Of a stretch of DNA of 64,000 bases, positions 10,801 to 23,700 are shown piece after piece; positions within the stretch are counted from its first letter, which is position 1, and the number at the start of each line of letters is the position of its first letter. Under the pieces are notes generated by a model. It did no database searches and had not been told where the DNA came from. It saw nothing but the letters and a program-made list of their open reading frames with translations. Source of the stretch: Anthopleura xanthogrammica (taxonomy: Eukaryota; Cnidaria; Anthozoa; Actiniaria; Actiniidae). The stretch lies in NCBI GenBank assembly GCA_964019055.1, contig OZ025221.1, positions 5,410,968 to 5,474,967 of the forward strand, written 5' to 3'. The translations under genes and the position numbers were made by a program.

Positions 10801-13800
10801 TTGTTAATGCTGTGATTTTTGAAGCATCCTGGTCCTCTCTAGTTTTATTTTCCTGTTTCATCTTTTCAATCTCTGCCTCCATTACTTCTTTTTCATGTCT
10901 TTTTTCTTCGACAAGTTGACACAAGACCCTAAGTATGTAAAACAAAACAAAATGTTACAATTTTGGGAACTTGTGTTCTTGTGTTTAGACTTTTGCCTAT
11001 TATTCTGATGTTGGGTATTATCTGCATGACCAAAATGTCAATGTTTGAAGTCAAACCAAATGACAAAAAAAATGTGTTAAAAATGACAAGAAGAAAGAAA
11101 GAGGACCAAGAAAGAGGACTTGATGAATGGATATTTCACCTGTTTTGGTCTTCAATTTCATCTTTTCTCAACATCATAGAAACTATTGCTTGCTTGAGCT
11201 CACCTTAAAAATAGGAAAGCAAGCATTCAAAACAAAAAACACTGGAAACAACCAAAGGTTAGTGATGTAATAGATGTTCGTTCATTTGTTCGTTTGTTCG
11301 TTCGTTTGTCCATTCGTTTGTCCATCCATTCATCCATTTGTTGAATGGTTACTGAATCTTTTAGTGAATCATACTGGTCCTTACTTGTCGTCATGCCTTC
11401 ATGTTGAGCACCAAGCATCTGTCAAAGAATCAAATTGAGTTTTACAAATCATCAATCTTATGACAAGCATTAAAGTTAACTCTCAAAATAGATAAAAAAC
11501 AAAATCTGAAACTTAACTTCAAACAAGCTAACTAAATGATGATTCACCACTTTCCATACATCGGTTCACTGGTCACAGACAAATCATCCAACCAAGGCTG
11601 CAAGGTAGATTTGATTGACTGTTCAAATTTGAACCTTGCAGCCTCGACTGAATGCTTTGTGTTTGACCAGTGAACCGATGTAATGAAAGTGGCGAATAGC
11701 CAAAATGGGCAGGCTGATATTTCCAACCCTTAACCAAGTAATAAAAAAGTAATCTACTTGTAATCTTTTTATCTACTTGGCAAAAAAAGTATATATCTGA
11801 AAAATATGGGAAATGTTTTCACAGTTAACTAATGAAAATGAGATGAGATGGCACTTACATTGTCCCCAGAGGTGCTTCCTTCACTATTTAAGGACATACT
11901 AAAAAACACAAGAAAAATATGTTAATAAAATTATTTTGTCATTAACAAAAATTTTCTCTAAAGGATACGAAACTATTTCAGACTATTGTCAACACAAACC
12001 TGCTAAGATGCTTGGAATGTGAAGGGGTACAAAATTCCAAAGCTGCTGCTGCAGCATCAGTAGCGGCAGACAAGGACTCAGACCTTGCTCTTCTTAGGAA
12101 ATCATCTTCACTTTGGTCTGCTCTGTCATCGTTGTCATCAAACCAGGAGTTACTACAACAAAATGAACTTGTCTGTTTTAATTATTTCAAAGGTTAATTT
12201 GTTGGCTGCTATTACTTACCAAGCTTCAAATGTATTTCTATAAAGACATATTTTAATAATGTCAGCACAGAAGAAAATATACTGGAAAAAAATGCCTCTG
12301 TGATCATAGGGTTCTCTAGTGACACTTGCTACTGCATGTAAGCAGACTTCATTGCCTCATGTACCTTAAGGATTTCCTCTAGGTTCTCTAATTTCCTCCC
12401 TCCACAAAAATCACCGCAAGCTTTCTTTCATGTCCTTACGCTGTACTAGTGTCCCAGCCACTATGAACATCACATCAACAACACTATGTCTTACTAATAA
12501 TGAAATTAAATATCAGCTCCTATTATGCTAACTCACCTTGACAAAGACACAGAATCCTTCGAACTGTCTCTGTCTTCCTTTTCTTCACTATCCTGGTTCT
12601 CCCCCTCTTCTGGTTTATCTGTCGATGAATCTTGACTTTTAATAGTTCTATGTTCACCCAGCGGCATGAGACCATCCTCTCCTCCCATTACCAAAAAGGC
12701 GTCTTCACTCCTGCTGACCGAGCTGGACAAAATGTCTTGGTTATTCAATTCTCTCTCATCAAGAGACTGTCGTTTATCATTTTCATTTTGTGTGGAATTT
12801 TGTTTTGATTGTCTAAAAGATTTGAATGAAAACTTATCCTCTTGTTTGTTTTTGTCATTGCTAACATTAATATCTTGTACACCAACTGAATCTTTTGTTT
12901 CCGTGTATAAATTGTCCAAAAAAACATTACCAACACCAATTCCTTTGTTTAGATCCTTAATATTGCTATCAGTTTCCATAGTAACTGTGTTGTCATGGTA
13001 ACCAAATGAAGAGGCTACAGATTCCTTAAACTCTTCATTCATAAGCTCATCTTTTTCTTCAATGGTACCTACAGCCTGACCAAATGAAGAAGTCTTTACA
13101 AGATGAGGTTTTAGAACTCTCTCATAATCATCCTCCTCTAAATCGTTTGTCCATTTTACATCTGATAGTTTATTATCCTCCGTCAGACTAGTATCCGAAA
13201 GTGAAATTTCCCTTAAGATTCCCTGATGGCTGATTCGAAATCCAGAGCTCTCAGTCTTGGGTAAACTTGTTCCTAAATTCTGCTCAGAAGTCTCAGTTTC
13301 TAGTTGAATTTTTCCAGGATAAGATGATGATCTTGAGTGTCCCTGTTTTGCAGTTTTCTTGGTTTGTTTTGAAAAATAATTGGATGAGTCGCTGAAGGGA
13401 AAATCTTTGGAATCATGAAGGTTTTGATGAGTGGTATTGAGTTCTTCTGCTGACCCCTGGTTACTGCTTTCACCATCATCGATGGTTGCTATGGCAGCAC
13501 TCTTTTTCTTTTTCTTCTTCTTCTTCTTTGTATCATCTTGTTGGGTGCTTTCTGAAATAATATATAAAGTAAAATATATTCATTTGATGTAAATGAATGA
13601 CAAGACTTTTGTGATCTTGATCAACTGCTAGTAGTAGAATGAAGGTTGGTTTCCATGGCAACACTATACTATTACCTGCAAGAACAGCAACTGGTTCTGG
13701 TTTAGGCTTTGGGGCAGGAAAAGATGGAAGTAGGTTGGAAAAGACTTCTTTGGTTGATGGCAAGTGAGGAGAAACCTTGAATCAAAAGCAGATTACATGA

Positions 13801-16800
13801 ATCTAAATGGTATTAATTTAATAGAAATGATTTTGGTGGTTTTTCTAAAATCCTTGATTTGAGGGTTTTTCCGGGTTCTCCAGTTTTCCTCCCTCTGCAA
13901 AAACTAACAAGATCAATAATTCCAATTTGGTCTGTGAGTAAGCCATGGCTTGACTTAGATCAGCCCAGAGGTTGTGTTTCAGGGTTCTATCTGTGAGTAA
14001 GCCATGGCTTGACTTAGATCAGTCCAGAGGTTGTGTTTCAGGGTTCTATCTGTGAGTAAGCCATGGCTTGACTTAGATCAGCCCAGAGGTTGTGTTTCAG
14101 GGTTCTATCTGTGAGTTAGCCATGCCTTGACTTAGATCAGCCCAGAGGTTGTGTTTCAGGGTTCTATCTGTGAGTTAGCCGTGCCCTGACTTAGATCAGC
14201 CCAGAGGTTGTGTTTCAGGGTTCTATCTGTGAGTTAGCCATGCCTTGACTTAGATCAGTCCAGAGGTTGTGTTTCAGGGTTCTATCTGTGATTTAGCCAT
14301 GCCTTAACTTAGATCAGTCCAGAGGTTGTGTTTCAGGGTTCTATCTGTGAGTTAGCCATGCCTTGACTTAGATCAGCCAAGAGGTTGTTTCAGGGTATTG
14401 ATAAAATTTGAAGGACCTTTGGTTCTATTTACATCTGTACTAGTTTCAAAGTAACAATCTTAGGACAAACAGCAGATCCAAAGCTAAAATTGAGCCTAAA
14501 AATAAGAGCTCATGTCCTACCTGTTTTACTACATTAAGCTCTTCTTTATCAATTCCAAGCGCAAACAAGATAGAACTCACACCTATAAAAAGGAAAAATC
14601 ATTAGTGACATTCAAAATTTTAAATCACACTTTGAAGATATAACACAGATCCTAAAAAAATGCAAATATTTTTTAAAACTTAGAGACTAATAAACCTTAT
14701 TCATCATGGAGAAACACTTCCCATTGCAGACCATGTATCACTCCCAAGAGTATTATTTCTTTTTTTTTACAGTTGCACATTCATGAGCAGACATGAATAT
14801 GGATACAATTCAAACAAAACATCTTATTCTCTAGAGAATGACACATTGTCTGAAATGGGACCACAATGAATATAGTCTATGGTGTACCCTGGGTACCAGA
14901 GGCCTGAGAGGGGTTCAAAGCTTGGGCCTCATTTAAACTACAGGTCCCCATTTAAACCAGCTATGCTGAATTGGGCAACCTGTTGGGCCTCAAGTAAACA
15001 GGGGTACATGTGAAAAAGAAAAAGCATTTTTAGTAAGTGCTGCAATATAATTTCCATTTTTCATTCATTTATTCAAGAAAATATTGCAACCTACCTGCTG
15101 CAATCATTGGAAGCATACTTGCTTTCTCCTCATCCAGTAAAAAGGCATCTGGTTCATAATATAAGCTAAAAGAAAAAAGAAAATGTTAAGAGCTAAGGGT
15201 TCCCTGTGGTAGAGAAAAAGAAGGAAGACTGGGAATAGAAACATCTTTTCCCAGAGCACCACAGGAACCCCACACCCATATTCCCTTTAATATTATTGCT
15301 CAAAATACCTGAGTAGCTTTTTATCTCCCAAGATATTATGAATACTCTTCTCTAGCGTATGTTCATTCAATGTTGATCTAAGCCATGCTCTACCTGAAAA
15401 CAACAATAGGCCATTTCAAAAATGAGCAAGAGACTGGCGTGAGTTTTGATTTGTCATTTGAGAGAGCATTTCAAGATTAGTAAGTATGAAAAATATGTTT
15501 GAATGAAAAGAATCAGCGTTACAGGCTTTCTTCCCACAGCCCCAATCACCATGAAAATGATCCAGATTTCTATATAATTTGCCGGGTTTGCCCCAATTCA
15601 AAATTGCCGCCAAAAACCGTGAATTGGTCTATTGGACCGCTGTGAAGGGTAACGTGGGCATAGCTACATGGCCCAAGATTATATTATTAATAATTTAGAT
15701 ACACCAAGTAGGCCTATAAGATCAGAAATCAAGGCCTACCTCTCCCAGTATCACTTGTAATATTGTGTAAAGCCAGAAATCTGTCTTGTTCATTCTTGTT
15801 GAGATGCTCCTTGATGAAATTATAGAATGCTACAAAATAATGAAGAAAAATGTGGTCAGCAATAAAGCTAACAGCACTCTTGAAAACCATAGAAAAATGG
15901 AAAATACTCTTCCTTCCCACATCTTCCAAGGAAATTGAAATCTCCTGTGTGGGGAATTAAGGTTTAGTCATTTCCTGAAGCTGCAGAATCCCTAGTGTGA
16001 CTGAGAACTTCTTTACAGCAATTAAAAATTACAAACACTTCCCTACCTGGCTCTAGCTCTTCTTGTTTTGTTATTCCAGCAACTTGCCCAACTTGCCTGT
16101 AACAAATAATTCACATCAACCCTCATCAGTACAAACAAAATACTTTATGCACTAAGTTTTATTGAGATTTAATGCAGGCCTGTAGCTAGCCCCCAATATT
16201 TTTGACCTTGCTATGGCCCTGTGAAACCAGAGTAGATCTAAGATATCTTAAGCTGTCAAATCAGGTACTGTTACTCACATAAATGCTCTAACTGTTCCCT
16301 TGGGTTTCTTGAGTCCATGGTTGAATATTGCTAGCAACTGAGCTAACAAGCAGGTTACCCTACAAAGAAATTGATTTTTGATCAAGCAACATAAGTAAAA
16401 TTTTCATGATCTGTGATGAGCATTAAACATTGTGAATTTTGAATTTTCTTAATTTTGAATGCTTAATAATTTGTGTGAGCTGTGATTGTGGTTTTGTTAA
16501 TTGTCATTTTTAATTGCTGTGAACTGTGCCGGCACCCATCTTACCCAGCAGGGCTGTAGCCACCATTTGGAAAGTTGTCTGGTTTAAAATTTTAAAAAAG
16601 TTCTGGTTTTGGTTTGGTCTGGTTTTCTTTGGGTAATAAATTTTTTTTTTAAGCGGAAAAGTGGTTCTGATGGTAAAAAGTGGTCCTATTAAAACCAGCC
16701 AACCGTACTCATGGCTACAGCCAAGTTACTGCCCTTGTTGTTAGGTATTTCTCTCTAAATATACAAATTAATTTGATAAATTACAATTCTATGACAGAGA

Positions 16801-17694
16801 ATGCGCAATCTCTATCAACTGATAACTTTTTGTGGTATGTGGGCATTGATTTATATAGACAATCAACGTTATGAAAAGGAAACTAATATGTTATCAGTAA
16901 ATTCACTCAAATCCTTTAAATAATACAGCTTACCTGCTGTCTGTATCAGTAGCAAGTTCTGTTTTCCCACCATACCTTACTTGACACTAAATAAGAAAAT
17001 CAATATAAATATTCTTAAAATCCCTTTCATTCTTTCTTTCTTCTTTTCCCACAAGAGAATTCTTTCTAGAGGAGCACAAAATATTTCTTTTTCAGAAAAA
17101 AAAGACGAAGTGATTGACATATTTTTGATCTTCTTGAAACCGTCTTCTGGTCACAGCTCGGGAAGTGGTATTCATTAAAAGCTTCAAAAGCCTTGAATGT
17201 TGTCCGCACTAGTATAGAATCCTGATGTTGGCCTTTGATTGATGCTGTTGTGAATCGTGATGATGTAAAGACTTATCTATTTTCGATTTTAATTTCATGA
17301 CGATTATTTTGAATCTGGATAACTTGAAATAATCTGTTTTATCTACTGCAATAATGCAGTTTATAAAAATCGTAGACCAATATATAAACTGAAAATCTTT
17401 GATTCTTACGAGATTGTCATCGTCATATTGACATATTTTGAAGATAGTGTTTGTCTTTCATTATGTAATATCTTGGGAGTTTATTTGCAGTTTCTAAACA
17501 TAAATATACTGACCTGCTTAACTGCATCGAGGAGACGATCTAGGAGATTTTGGCGTTCTGACTCGGGATTACCTCGGCCTAAAACCAACCAGATCAAAAC
17601 ATCAATAAACTCGGTAATAAATTCCATCCCAAGAAAATAAAACATCTCTCAAATAAAAAATCTTTAAAAAGCAGACAATTAACTTACTGGTCAT
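7806..17694 (-). CDS. SNX29: Sorting nexin-29 (RUN, coiled-coil and PX domains)
   Basis: 24 exons, 949 residues: 17688-17694, 17514-17578, 16934-16986, 16279-16359, 16047-16096, 15740-15829, 15309-15393, 15095-15165, 14521-14582, 13676-13775, 12537-13551, 12000-12152, 11859-11898, 11385-11418, 11140-11203, 10800-10928, 10237-10334, 10079-10142, 9626-9665, 9426-9542, 8823-8969, 8460-8534, 8292-8357, 7806-7949. The summed length is divisible by three. The N-terminal RUN domain shows VRYGGKTELATDTDSR and GRAWLRSTLNEHTLE. A coiled coil holds ENEVLKHQLKKYVGAVQML, nearly identical to human SNX29. The C-terminal PX domain has INIWIPSVFLKGKG, DDEWNVYRRYSQF and KFVEERRKVLQEYIR. The 1015-bp exon (12537-13551) is acidic, Ser-rich low-complexity linker with a Lys tract. 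PX domains bind phosphoinositides on endosomes. The donor after 8460 (GTTCTT) is weak. The last exon ends FFG-stop, but the stop overlaps a GTAGGT donor, so the C-terminus is uncertain. Confidence 0.9.
8121..8140. repeat. Poly-G run
   Basis: About 18-20 consecutive G residues in the SNX29 intron between the last two exons. Similar runs are C at about 20206-20224, C at 26683-26698 and G at about 27464-27482; lengths in such runs may be assembly-sensitive. Confidence 0.6.
9058..9300. repeat. Two-copy 117-bp tandem duplication in ATC-rich satellite
   Basis: CACTACCATCATCTTAATTA starts at 9067 and again at 9184; the two units are virtually identical, pointing to a recent duplication. The flanks (to about 9410) are ATC/ACC-rich microsatellite. 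It lies in an SNX29 intron. Long ORFs on both strands here are composition artefacts. Confidence 0.75.
9800..10020. repeat. tRNA-derived SINE copy, second SINE family
   Basis: It contains GGGTCTCAGGTTCAATTCC (degenerate B box on plus), CACCCGGTTTCCTCCCTCC and GTTGTTTCAGGGTTCAAT. These motifs recur at about 13845-14400, 40850-41010, 46795-46920, 50405-50580, 51360-51600, 53222-53325 and 58165-58375. Located in an SNX29 intron. Confidence 0.55.
11276..11345. repeat. Tetranucleotide microsatellite (GTTC/CATC type)
   Basis: TTCGTTCATTTGTTCGTTTG-type repeats grading into CCATCCATTCATCCA in an SNX29 intron. Confidence 0.6.
11551..11690. repeat. Fold-back MITE with ATCGGTTCACTGGTCA arms
   Basis: ACATCGGTTCACTGGTCA at the left and TGACCAGTGAACCGATGT at the right. 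The arms extend inward through GGCTGCAAGGT/ACCTTGCAGCC to a short loop, giving about 55-bp arms. SNX29 intron. Confidence 0.75.
13845..14400. repeat. SINE with tail expanded into a 59-bp minisatellite (8 units)
   Basis: Units begin TCTGTGAGTAAGCCATGGCT or a close variant at 13931, 13990, 14049, 14108, 14167, 14226, 14285 and 14344: an exact 59-bp period with a few substitutions. The sequence before the array (GGTTCTCCAGTTTTCCTCCC) and the unit itself match the body and tail of the SINE at 9800-10020, so the array arose inside a SINE. It lies in an SNX29 intron. Confidence 0.85.
14719..14861. repeat. Fold-back MITE, family A copy 2
   Basis: CCATTGCAGACCATGTATCA at the left pairs with AATGACACATTGTCTGAAATG at the right; same family as 690-846. 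SNX29 intron. Confidence 0.65.
15405..15633. repeat. MITE with AATAGGCC/GGTCTATT ends, copy 1
   Basis: The ends AATAGGCCATTTCA and TGAATTGGTCTATT are inverted repeats. It sits just 5' of an SNX29 exon on the transcript, in the intron bounded by 15393 and 15740. Confidence 0.65.
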
Positions 17695-18750
17695 GGCGTT
17701 CCTCTCGTGGGAAGTCAAAAACATCGCGGTGACTGCATTTTACAGGAATCGAAAGTGAAAACCGATACTTCTATTCTCGAATTATCTTCACGAGACCTTC
17801 GACTTCGTCCGCCATGTTTTGACAGTATGGGGTGCTCGCAATGGATGCCGGACCTGGAGTCTAACAGCAGGGGAGGGGTAGGTGAGTTTGTACCACTTAT
17901 AAAATTAACGTTTATTATTATTAAATATCAATTATTTATTAGTATTCTGAATGCTATACAGTTAGTTTTCTACATCTATATTGACATGAAATAAGAGAAA
18001 AATATTTTTGAGGATTTCACATGTGGATGGCAAAAGAATAAAAAAAAGAAAAAAAATCTAAACAAAAATATATGAGACTATTTACATGTTGATAAAGTGT
18101 GACTGAAACATTCAGCATGAATTTATGTGCAACGCCTTTGTGAGGTCACACAACCTTACTCCCTTCCCTTAAATCGAGCAGTTGTGCCAAAAATATGGAG
18201 CTTGCTAGCCAACACATTTTCCTCTACAATTATAGCTTAGGAAATTTTTGATTATATATTTACTGGTAATGTTGTTTCATAAGAGTCAACATTATCAGCT
18301 GAAACTTAATCTTTTTAATAATATCGAGGTACTCTTTTCATTTCTGGAGTTCAATAGGCCCTTTTCAAATATGGCGCCGATCCTGAAAAATGACGTCAAA
18401 CGAAGATATACCCTGGGATGTCCCAGATGTTGTGAGTGAAACCATGTTGTTTTGACTCTTCCGAGTTTGTGTAGATAGACGGACATATTTTTTCTGTTTT
18501 TTTTTTTAACCTGGATTGCTGAAAAAGGTTCTCCGACCAACGACCATGTAAGAAATAGATCTGAATAAGAGAGCCAATCCTTGTTTGACGTGATCGGCAC
18601 CATATTCGAAATGGTCTATTTGAGACAGCTGCTTTCTTAGGGTGTGGGGGTAGGGTAACGCAACTTGTTTGTCCAAATAGCCTATCATTGTTTGTACAAT
18701 CTTGGTATTTTGAGGGTAAAAATTCAGAGCAATAGTTAGTTTTTACATTC
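17695..18750. other. Intergenic region, SNX29 promoter and BIRC5 3' flank
   Basis: Both neighbours are on the minus strand. An ATG at 17815 opens a 14-codon minus-strand ORF (MADEVEGLVKIIRE) that would be an upstream ORF if it lies in the SNX29 leader. A MITE occupies 18353-18620. No other gene is visible. Confidence 0.45.
18353..18620. repeat. MITE with AATAGGCC/GGTCTATT ends, copy 2
   Basis: The left end AATAGGCCCTTTTCAAATAT and the reverse complement of the right end (AATAGACCATTTCGAATATG) match over about 30 bp, through GGCGCCGATC/GGTGCCGATC. Confidence 0.8.
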
Positions 18751-19703
18751 CTAGGGCACCAGTTTTTTCATTTCTTCCCTAACATGCTCAGCAGTTTCTT
18801 CAAACTCCTTGATTTTGAGCTCGGCTATCTTTTTCTGTTTGAAAATAGAAGGAAAATAAATAAATAAATGAATAAATAAAATTGAAATTTGAGAGGAAAA
18901 GGGAATAGACCAAGAGTGAGAATGATAATAGGATAGAAGTAGACAGTAAGAAGGGGTAAAATGGGAGGAATGTAGAAAAGAAAGGAAAGAAAGAGAAGAA
19001 TAAAGGAATTACAGTGGGATAGAATTGGACAGTAAGAGAAGGCAAAAGAAATTGAAGGGAAATGATGGGATTGCAAGAATGGCGTGAAGAAGATAGTAAG
19101 ATGGGATAATCAGCAAAGAGAGAGCTAAATTAATACTGCTAACACTTACTACTCTATTGTTTTGTCGTTTAGTCTCCAGATCTAGGAATTCCTCCACAGT
19201 GATATCTTCTTCTCTTTTGTTCAATGCCAAGAACTCACACTTTGGAGAATGGTTTTTATGCTCTTTCCTAAAACAAATAACATATAAAACAAAAATATTA
19301 GGACTCAAAATATAAAGAATATCTATCTTCTCAAACGTGTCGTAGTTTTAAAGTCAAACAAGACCTTACCAGGGATCGTCTTCTGGTTCCCATCCTTCGA
19401 GTTCTTTAAAGCAAACGAAACAACGAGCAACATCTTGATCTCTATCAGTGGGACAGTGATAAAAACCTGCTGCAGCCATCTAAAAACAACAGAACAACAA
19501 TATAAACGAGAAGTAGAAAGTTTTTGTCTTGTTTTCTTGAATTTATGGTCCAAAAAGTGTAGTAATTTATGGCGGTATTCGCTTTGTATTCTCACCTTAT
19601 CTGAAGTGCAGGTACAATCCTCATCATTGAAGGGCCATTCTACGAATGTAGCCTTTCTATTTTGCTCTCTGTTCATGCTAAAATCGTATTTTAAAGCGTC
19701 CAT
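18751..19703 (-). CDS. BIRC5: Survivin (BIR-domain inhibitor-of-apoptosis family)
   Basis: Four exons, 19596-19703, 19370-19479, 19150-19267 and 18751-18834, give 139 residues (human survivin: 142). The single BIR domain has [10 protein letters not shown] and [12 protein letters not shown]. Zinc ligands are Cys56, Cys59, His76 and Cys83, one residue off the human numbering. The C-terminal helix ([20 protein letters not shown]) ends at a TAG stop. Survivin is the chromosomal passenger subunit that reads phosphorylated H3 and docks INCENP/borealin; it has no RING or CARD. The start is the only in-frame ATG near the expected N-terminus. All junctions are canonical (donors GTGAGA, GTAAGG, GTAAGT). 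The final intron carries a GGAA-rich purine tract. On the coding strand TTTTTGAA and CGCCATTTT lie just upstream of the ATG; they resemble CHR and YY1 motifs, but I would not rely on them. Confidence 0.95.
18850..19080. repeat. Purine-rich AATAAATA/GGAAAGAA low-complexity tract
   Basis: It fills most of the last BIRC5 intron. Pyrimidine-rich ORFs predicted on the minus strand here are artefacts of composition. Confidence 0.6.
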
Positions 19704-19848
19704 TTTCTCGATTTTTAATTCGATTCTTCACGACGAAAACAACGAATTCAAAAATGGCGGTCAAACAAGTACTGGGACCCAGGACCTCACGGTCGGAAAC
19801 CAAAGAACCGCTGACCATGAATAAAATGAAAGATTAATTTTGTAAATA

Positions 19849-19959
19849 TAGACCCCTTTCACGTGACGTCAGAGCAAAACAAAAGAATTTCAATCTCCTA
19901 AGAATTGGAATGTATTGTTTTATCCTCCAAATTGAGCTGCATTCCAACGTGCTGCAGGG
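19849..19959. repeat. Dispersed repeat, TAGACCCC...GCTGCATTCCAACGTGCTGC, copy 1
   Basis: It shares AAAGAATTTCAATC, AGAATTGGAA and AATTGAGCTGCATTCCAACG with 35480-35616. It also holds CACGTGACGTCA, a joined E-box/CRE-like motif, upstream of BIRC5. Confidence 0.7.
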
Positions 19960-20481
19960 TTTATAATATAATTTCATGTCTTTTCAGGATATTTTTTTCC
20001 TTGAAACTCATGTATACGTAGAGTGCATTTAGTCACACTGTTGAATAATTAGATAAATTTATCTAACTTAGATAACTATTTCAGTGACGTCACCAAAATA
20101 GTAAATGTGCTCCAAAGTATGGGTCATGCGAATATGGGGGTTTACCGTTCTGGGTTTACTTTACCAGAGAATGTGTGAAGAGACAGTCAATTTTATCATT
20201 GATTCCCCCCCCCCCCCCCCCCCCGCCCTGATCTCAGTAGCCATTTACTCTGCCTAAAATAGTAAATAATTTAAATTACCAGTCAGTTGAAACTTTGAAA
20301 TTATTTATTCGTTTTCATAATTCTTGTTTACTTTTCAAAATAGTAAAGAATGGCAGGCAAACTCTTGACCTAAAGAAACCACAGAAATAACAATTACATA
20401 CACCTAATATGTTTGGTCGTGTTATCAAACAGCAGAATAAACCACATGCATGGGCTACCTGTGTTGATGGGATGAACTCTT

Positions 20482-20650
20482 TACCACAGGGAGCCCAAAG
20501 TCAACATCTGTGCTAACATATCTTATTTAACATATTTTGCTAAACAGTTTCACTGAGGCTATTTATATATTGATAACAGTGAATTTACCCCACTACATAT
20601 CTATATTAATGATATGGCAGCACAAAAATTGTGTGGGCTCCCTGTGGTAG
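20482..20650. repeat. MITE with ACCACAGGGAGCCCA ends
   Basis: TACCACAGGGAGCCCA at the left and TGGGCTCCCTGTGGTA at the right form near-perfect terminal inverted repeats. Related end fragments (GGTTCCCTGTGGTA) occur at about 15205. Confidence 0.6.
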
Positions 20651-20702
20651 CTGGATGGTCTATCGATCTGTTCTTAGATTTTAGATTTCTTTGCTTGTAG
20701 GA

Positions 20703-23700
20703 TCAGCTCCTGGGTAAGCCACACATCTCACAGGAATCTCTGTATTCATTGATAAATGTACAGTGTTTACACGTCCATGAGGAACCTGCTGATGCTTGAC
20801 TGACATCCTGCATGTCAACATCTCCTGACGCAGCTGCAAGTCCAGTCGAAGGTCCTATGGAGATTTTATAAAAGAAAAATCTTTTTGTATTTCTCAAGAA
20901 ATGAACAAACGAAAAAAAAAAAATTTGTCTCATGATGCCACTGATGACCACTTAATTTAGATAACATTCTCATGTGTCAGGTACCCCAACACTCATGATC
21001 GCCCTTCTAGAACCTGGCCAGAGTCCTGTCATTCTTACTATATGCATTGTTATTCATTTTTTAATGCAATAATGTGTATTAAATAAACATGCGCTTTATC
21101 ATTCTTATTAAATGCACTTTATTAGCCTCACCTTGGGCTGCTATAATCTCTTCTACAGTTCTCCAGTGTTCACTTTTCTTCCAGTCATGTATTGCTTCTA
21201 CATCTTGATTCTTTATGGCTACGCATAATGGTGTTAATTGGTTCTGTAAGACATTACAAAAAAATCATGAAAATGATGTTGAGTGTTTTAGAAACAGTTC
21301 AAGAAAAACTAGTGTTGGGTTCTTTGCTTAGCACACCCAGCCAGTACACTATATTAGAGACCAGTCACTATTTACAGGGGGGCTGGTGCAAATAGAGTGG
21401 GGCAGCATTTTTTATGCTCCACAAAGGATGGGGCTAAGAGAGACAAAGGGCACTTTAGGGGGAGGGGTGACGAAAATTTGTGCAAGTGAAAATCAAAATG
21501 CACCAGCCCCCTCCCTGTAAATAATGAATGATCCCTTATCCAGCAGATCTGAAAACACCAAATTGCCCCAGAAAACAAACATGGCTGCTGGAAGATTTTA
21601 GTCACAACAGCTGACTTATTTTTCTTCCCCCTGTCACCTTATCCCATTCCTTTTCATCCCTCCCCTCCTCTCCTCACTAGTTTCAAATAAATTCATAGAA
21701 CATCATTATCTCCATATGAAAAAATACCCAAAATAGTTTATGTTAAAATGATAGTTAATGTGATTAACCTTGGTTGGCAGCATATCAGAAGTCGCAAGAA
21801 AGATCAGTAAATGAAAGTTGGTCATAGCTTCTAGGAATTCACCAGGATGACACTGGTCAATGTGCTTCATAACAGCATCAAGATTCTGAAGAAGAAGAAA
21901 ACAAGAATCACAAAATAGGGATAGACTCTTTTACCTTGGGAATATTATTTTCCCATTGCAGACCATGTTTCATTTCTCTTGAGAATAAGATTCCATGTTT
22001 AAGTTGTATCCATATTCATGTGTTTTCTTATGCACAACGGTTAAAAAAGAAATAATACTCTAGGGAATCACACATTGTTTAAAATGGAAAAATACAGCCA
22101 ATTTAAAATGGTCTATGCCAAAGCAAATAAAGTATTGACGTGGGAAGTTGACAAATCTTACCTGAAATTCTCCAATATTTTCTCTGTTCTCAATGGGAAA
22201 AACACCACCTTTTCTTGGAAGAGGGAATGTGTATTGAGGTTCTACTGGGAAAGCTGCTGAAACCTACAAGAAATCCATCAATAATAATTCAAGATTAATT
22301 TCAATTCAACAATTTCCATACAAATGGAACATTTCTCTATAATCACCTACAGGTGAATATAGGATTGCGCACGTTTTATTTGTTGATACAAGCCTCTTTC
22401 AAAATATGAAAAATATCTACATTTTAGGAATAAATCAACATTTTCGAATAATCACCTGCGGGTAAAGTTACTAAAAAAATTATTCACTCAAGACGAGGTG
22501 ATGATTGGCGAAAAATTGTTGAATGTTGTAAATGAATTATTAATGCTTACCTGTACAAGGACATACTCTATCGGCATAGGTCTTGCTAGCATAGTTACTT
22601 CATTGTTATATGAATCTTTATCCTATAGATATATATTAAAAAAATGAGATTATAAATGGTCAAAGTTACTCATACCACAGGTAACCCAACACTTATCAAT
22701 GAGAAGCCACCACAGGTAGCCCAAACAAACTTAAATAAGACCATTGATAGTTAATTTCTTACTTTGTAAAATACATCAGGCACATATTGATTAGTGGATG
22801 ATTCCCTGATATAACCAAGACCTGGCTCATCAATGGTTGGTACCAAGCAGTCATCTCGTACAAGAGCCATACATTGGTTTGATACCTAAGAATTTATACA
22901 TTCAAGGAAAGATAGATTGATTAATGGTCAAGGCGAATTTTTTTAGATATACCAGAATTTAAACTATTATTTAATTGTCAAATAATTGTCATTGAGTTCT
23001 ACCTGATAACCATCAAAGCCAATCTGGCTTCCTTCATGACCTGAAAGATGACCAACAAAAAAAAAATTAGGGATCAAGAAGCTGAATTTACCTAATGGTA
23101 AGCATGGATGAAGTGTGATGTTAATGTGCTGTGTCTCACAGCTGTGGTCATGGGTTTGATCCTCTGACCCACTATTATACACAGGTAGAGTTGTTTGTTG
23201 GCTCTCCTGTGCTTCAAAAGTTATTGTCTGGTGTTCCTGCCTCGGTAAAAATTTACTAAGTTCCCTTAAATTCCAATATTCAATCATGGAAAGAGGGCCA
23301 CAGGTTTAAGTGCTAACCTCAGAACAGGGCTCAGGATTTATAGCTCTTATTAACCGAGTTTCAGGTACGTACTGTAAGTTATGGACCGAGTTTTTTCCAC
23401 TGCTTTATGGCCCAAGCACAAAGCCATAAGGCCATAAGAAAGTGGAAAAGCGAGGATTAATAACTTATGGTACGGACCAAGCAAACGAGGTTAATTCTTA
23501 AGATATTTATTATATGGCAAGGCTAGAAGAGACATTTTGATTTTCGGTCAGTACTGTAAGTTACGGACTGCAAATTGACTACCGGTAATCATAGCGTGTG
23601 AAATTACCTTGCCATATGATAAATTCATTTATCTATTTATTGTTTATTATTTATTTATGATAACAGTACATAATATTCCCTAAATAAATATTTCATACCT

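Larger units (their letters stand above)
19704..20702. other. Intergenic region, BIRC5 promoter and NPLOC4 3' flank
   Basis: It contains a repeat copy at 19849-19959, a poly-C run at about 20206-20224, and an inverted pair (ACCACAGGGAGCCCA at about 20483 and TGGGCTCCCTGTGGT at about 20635) marking a probable MITE. No gene seen. Confidence 0.5.
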
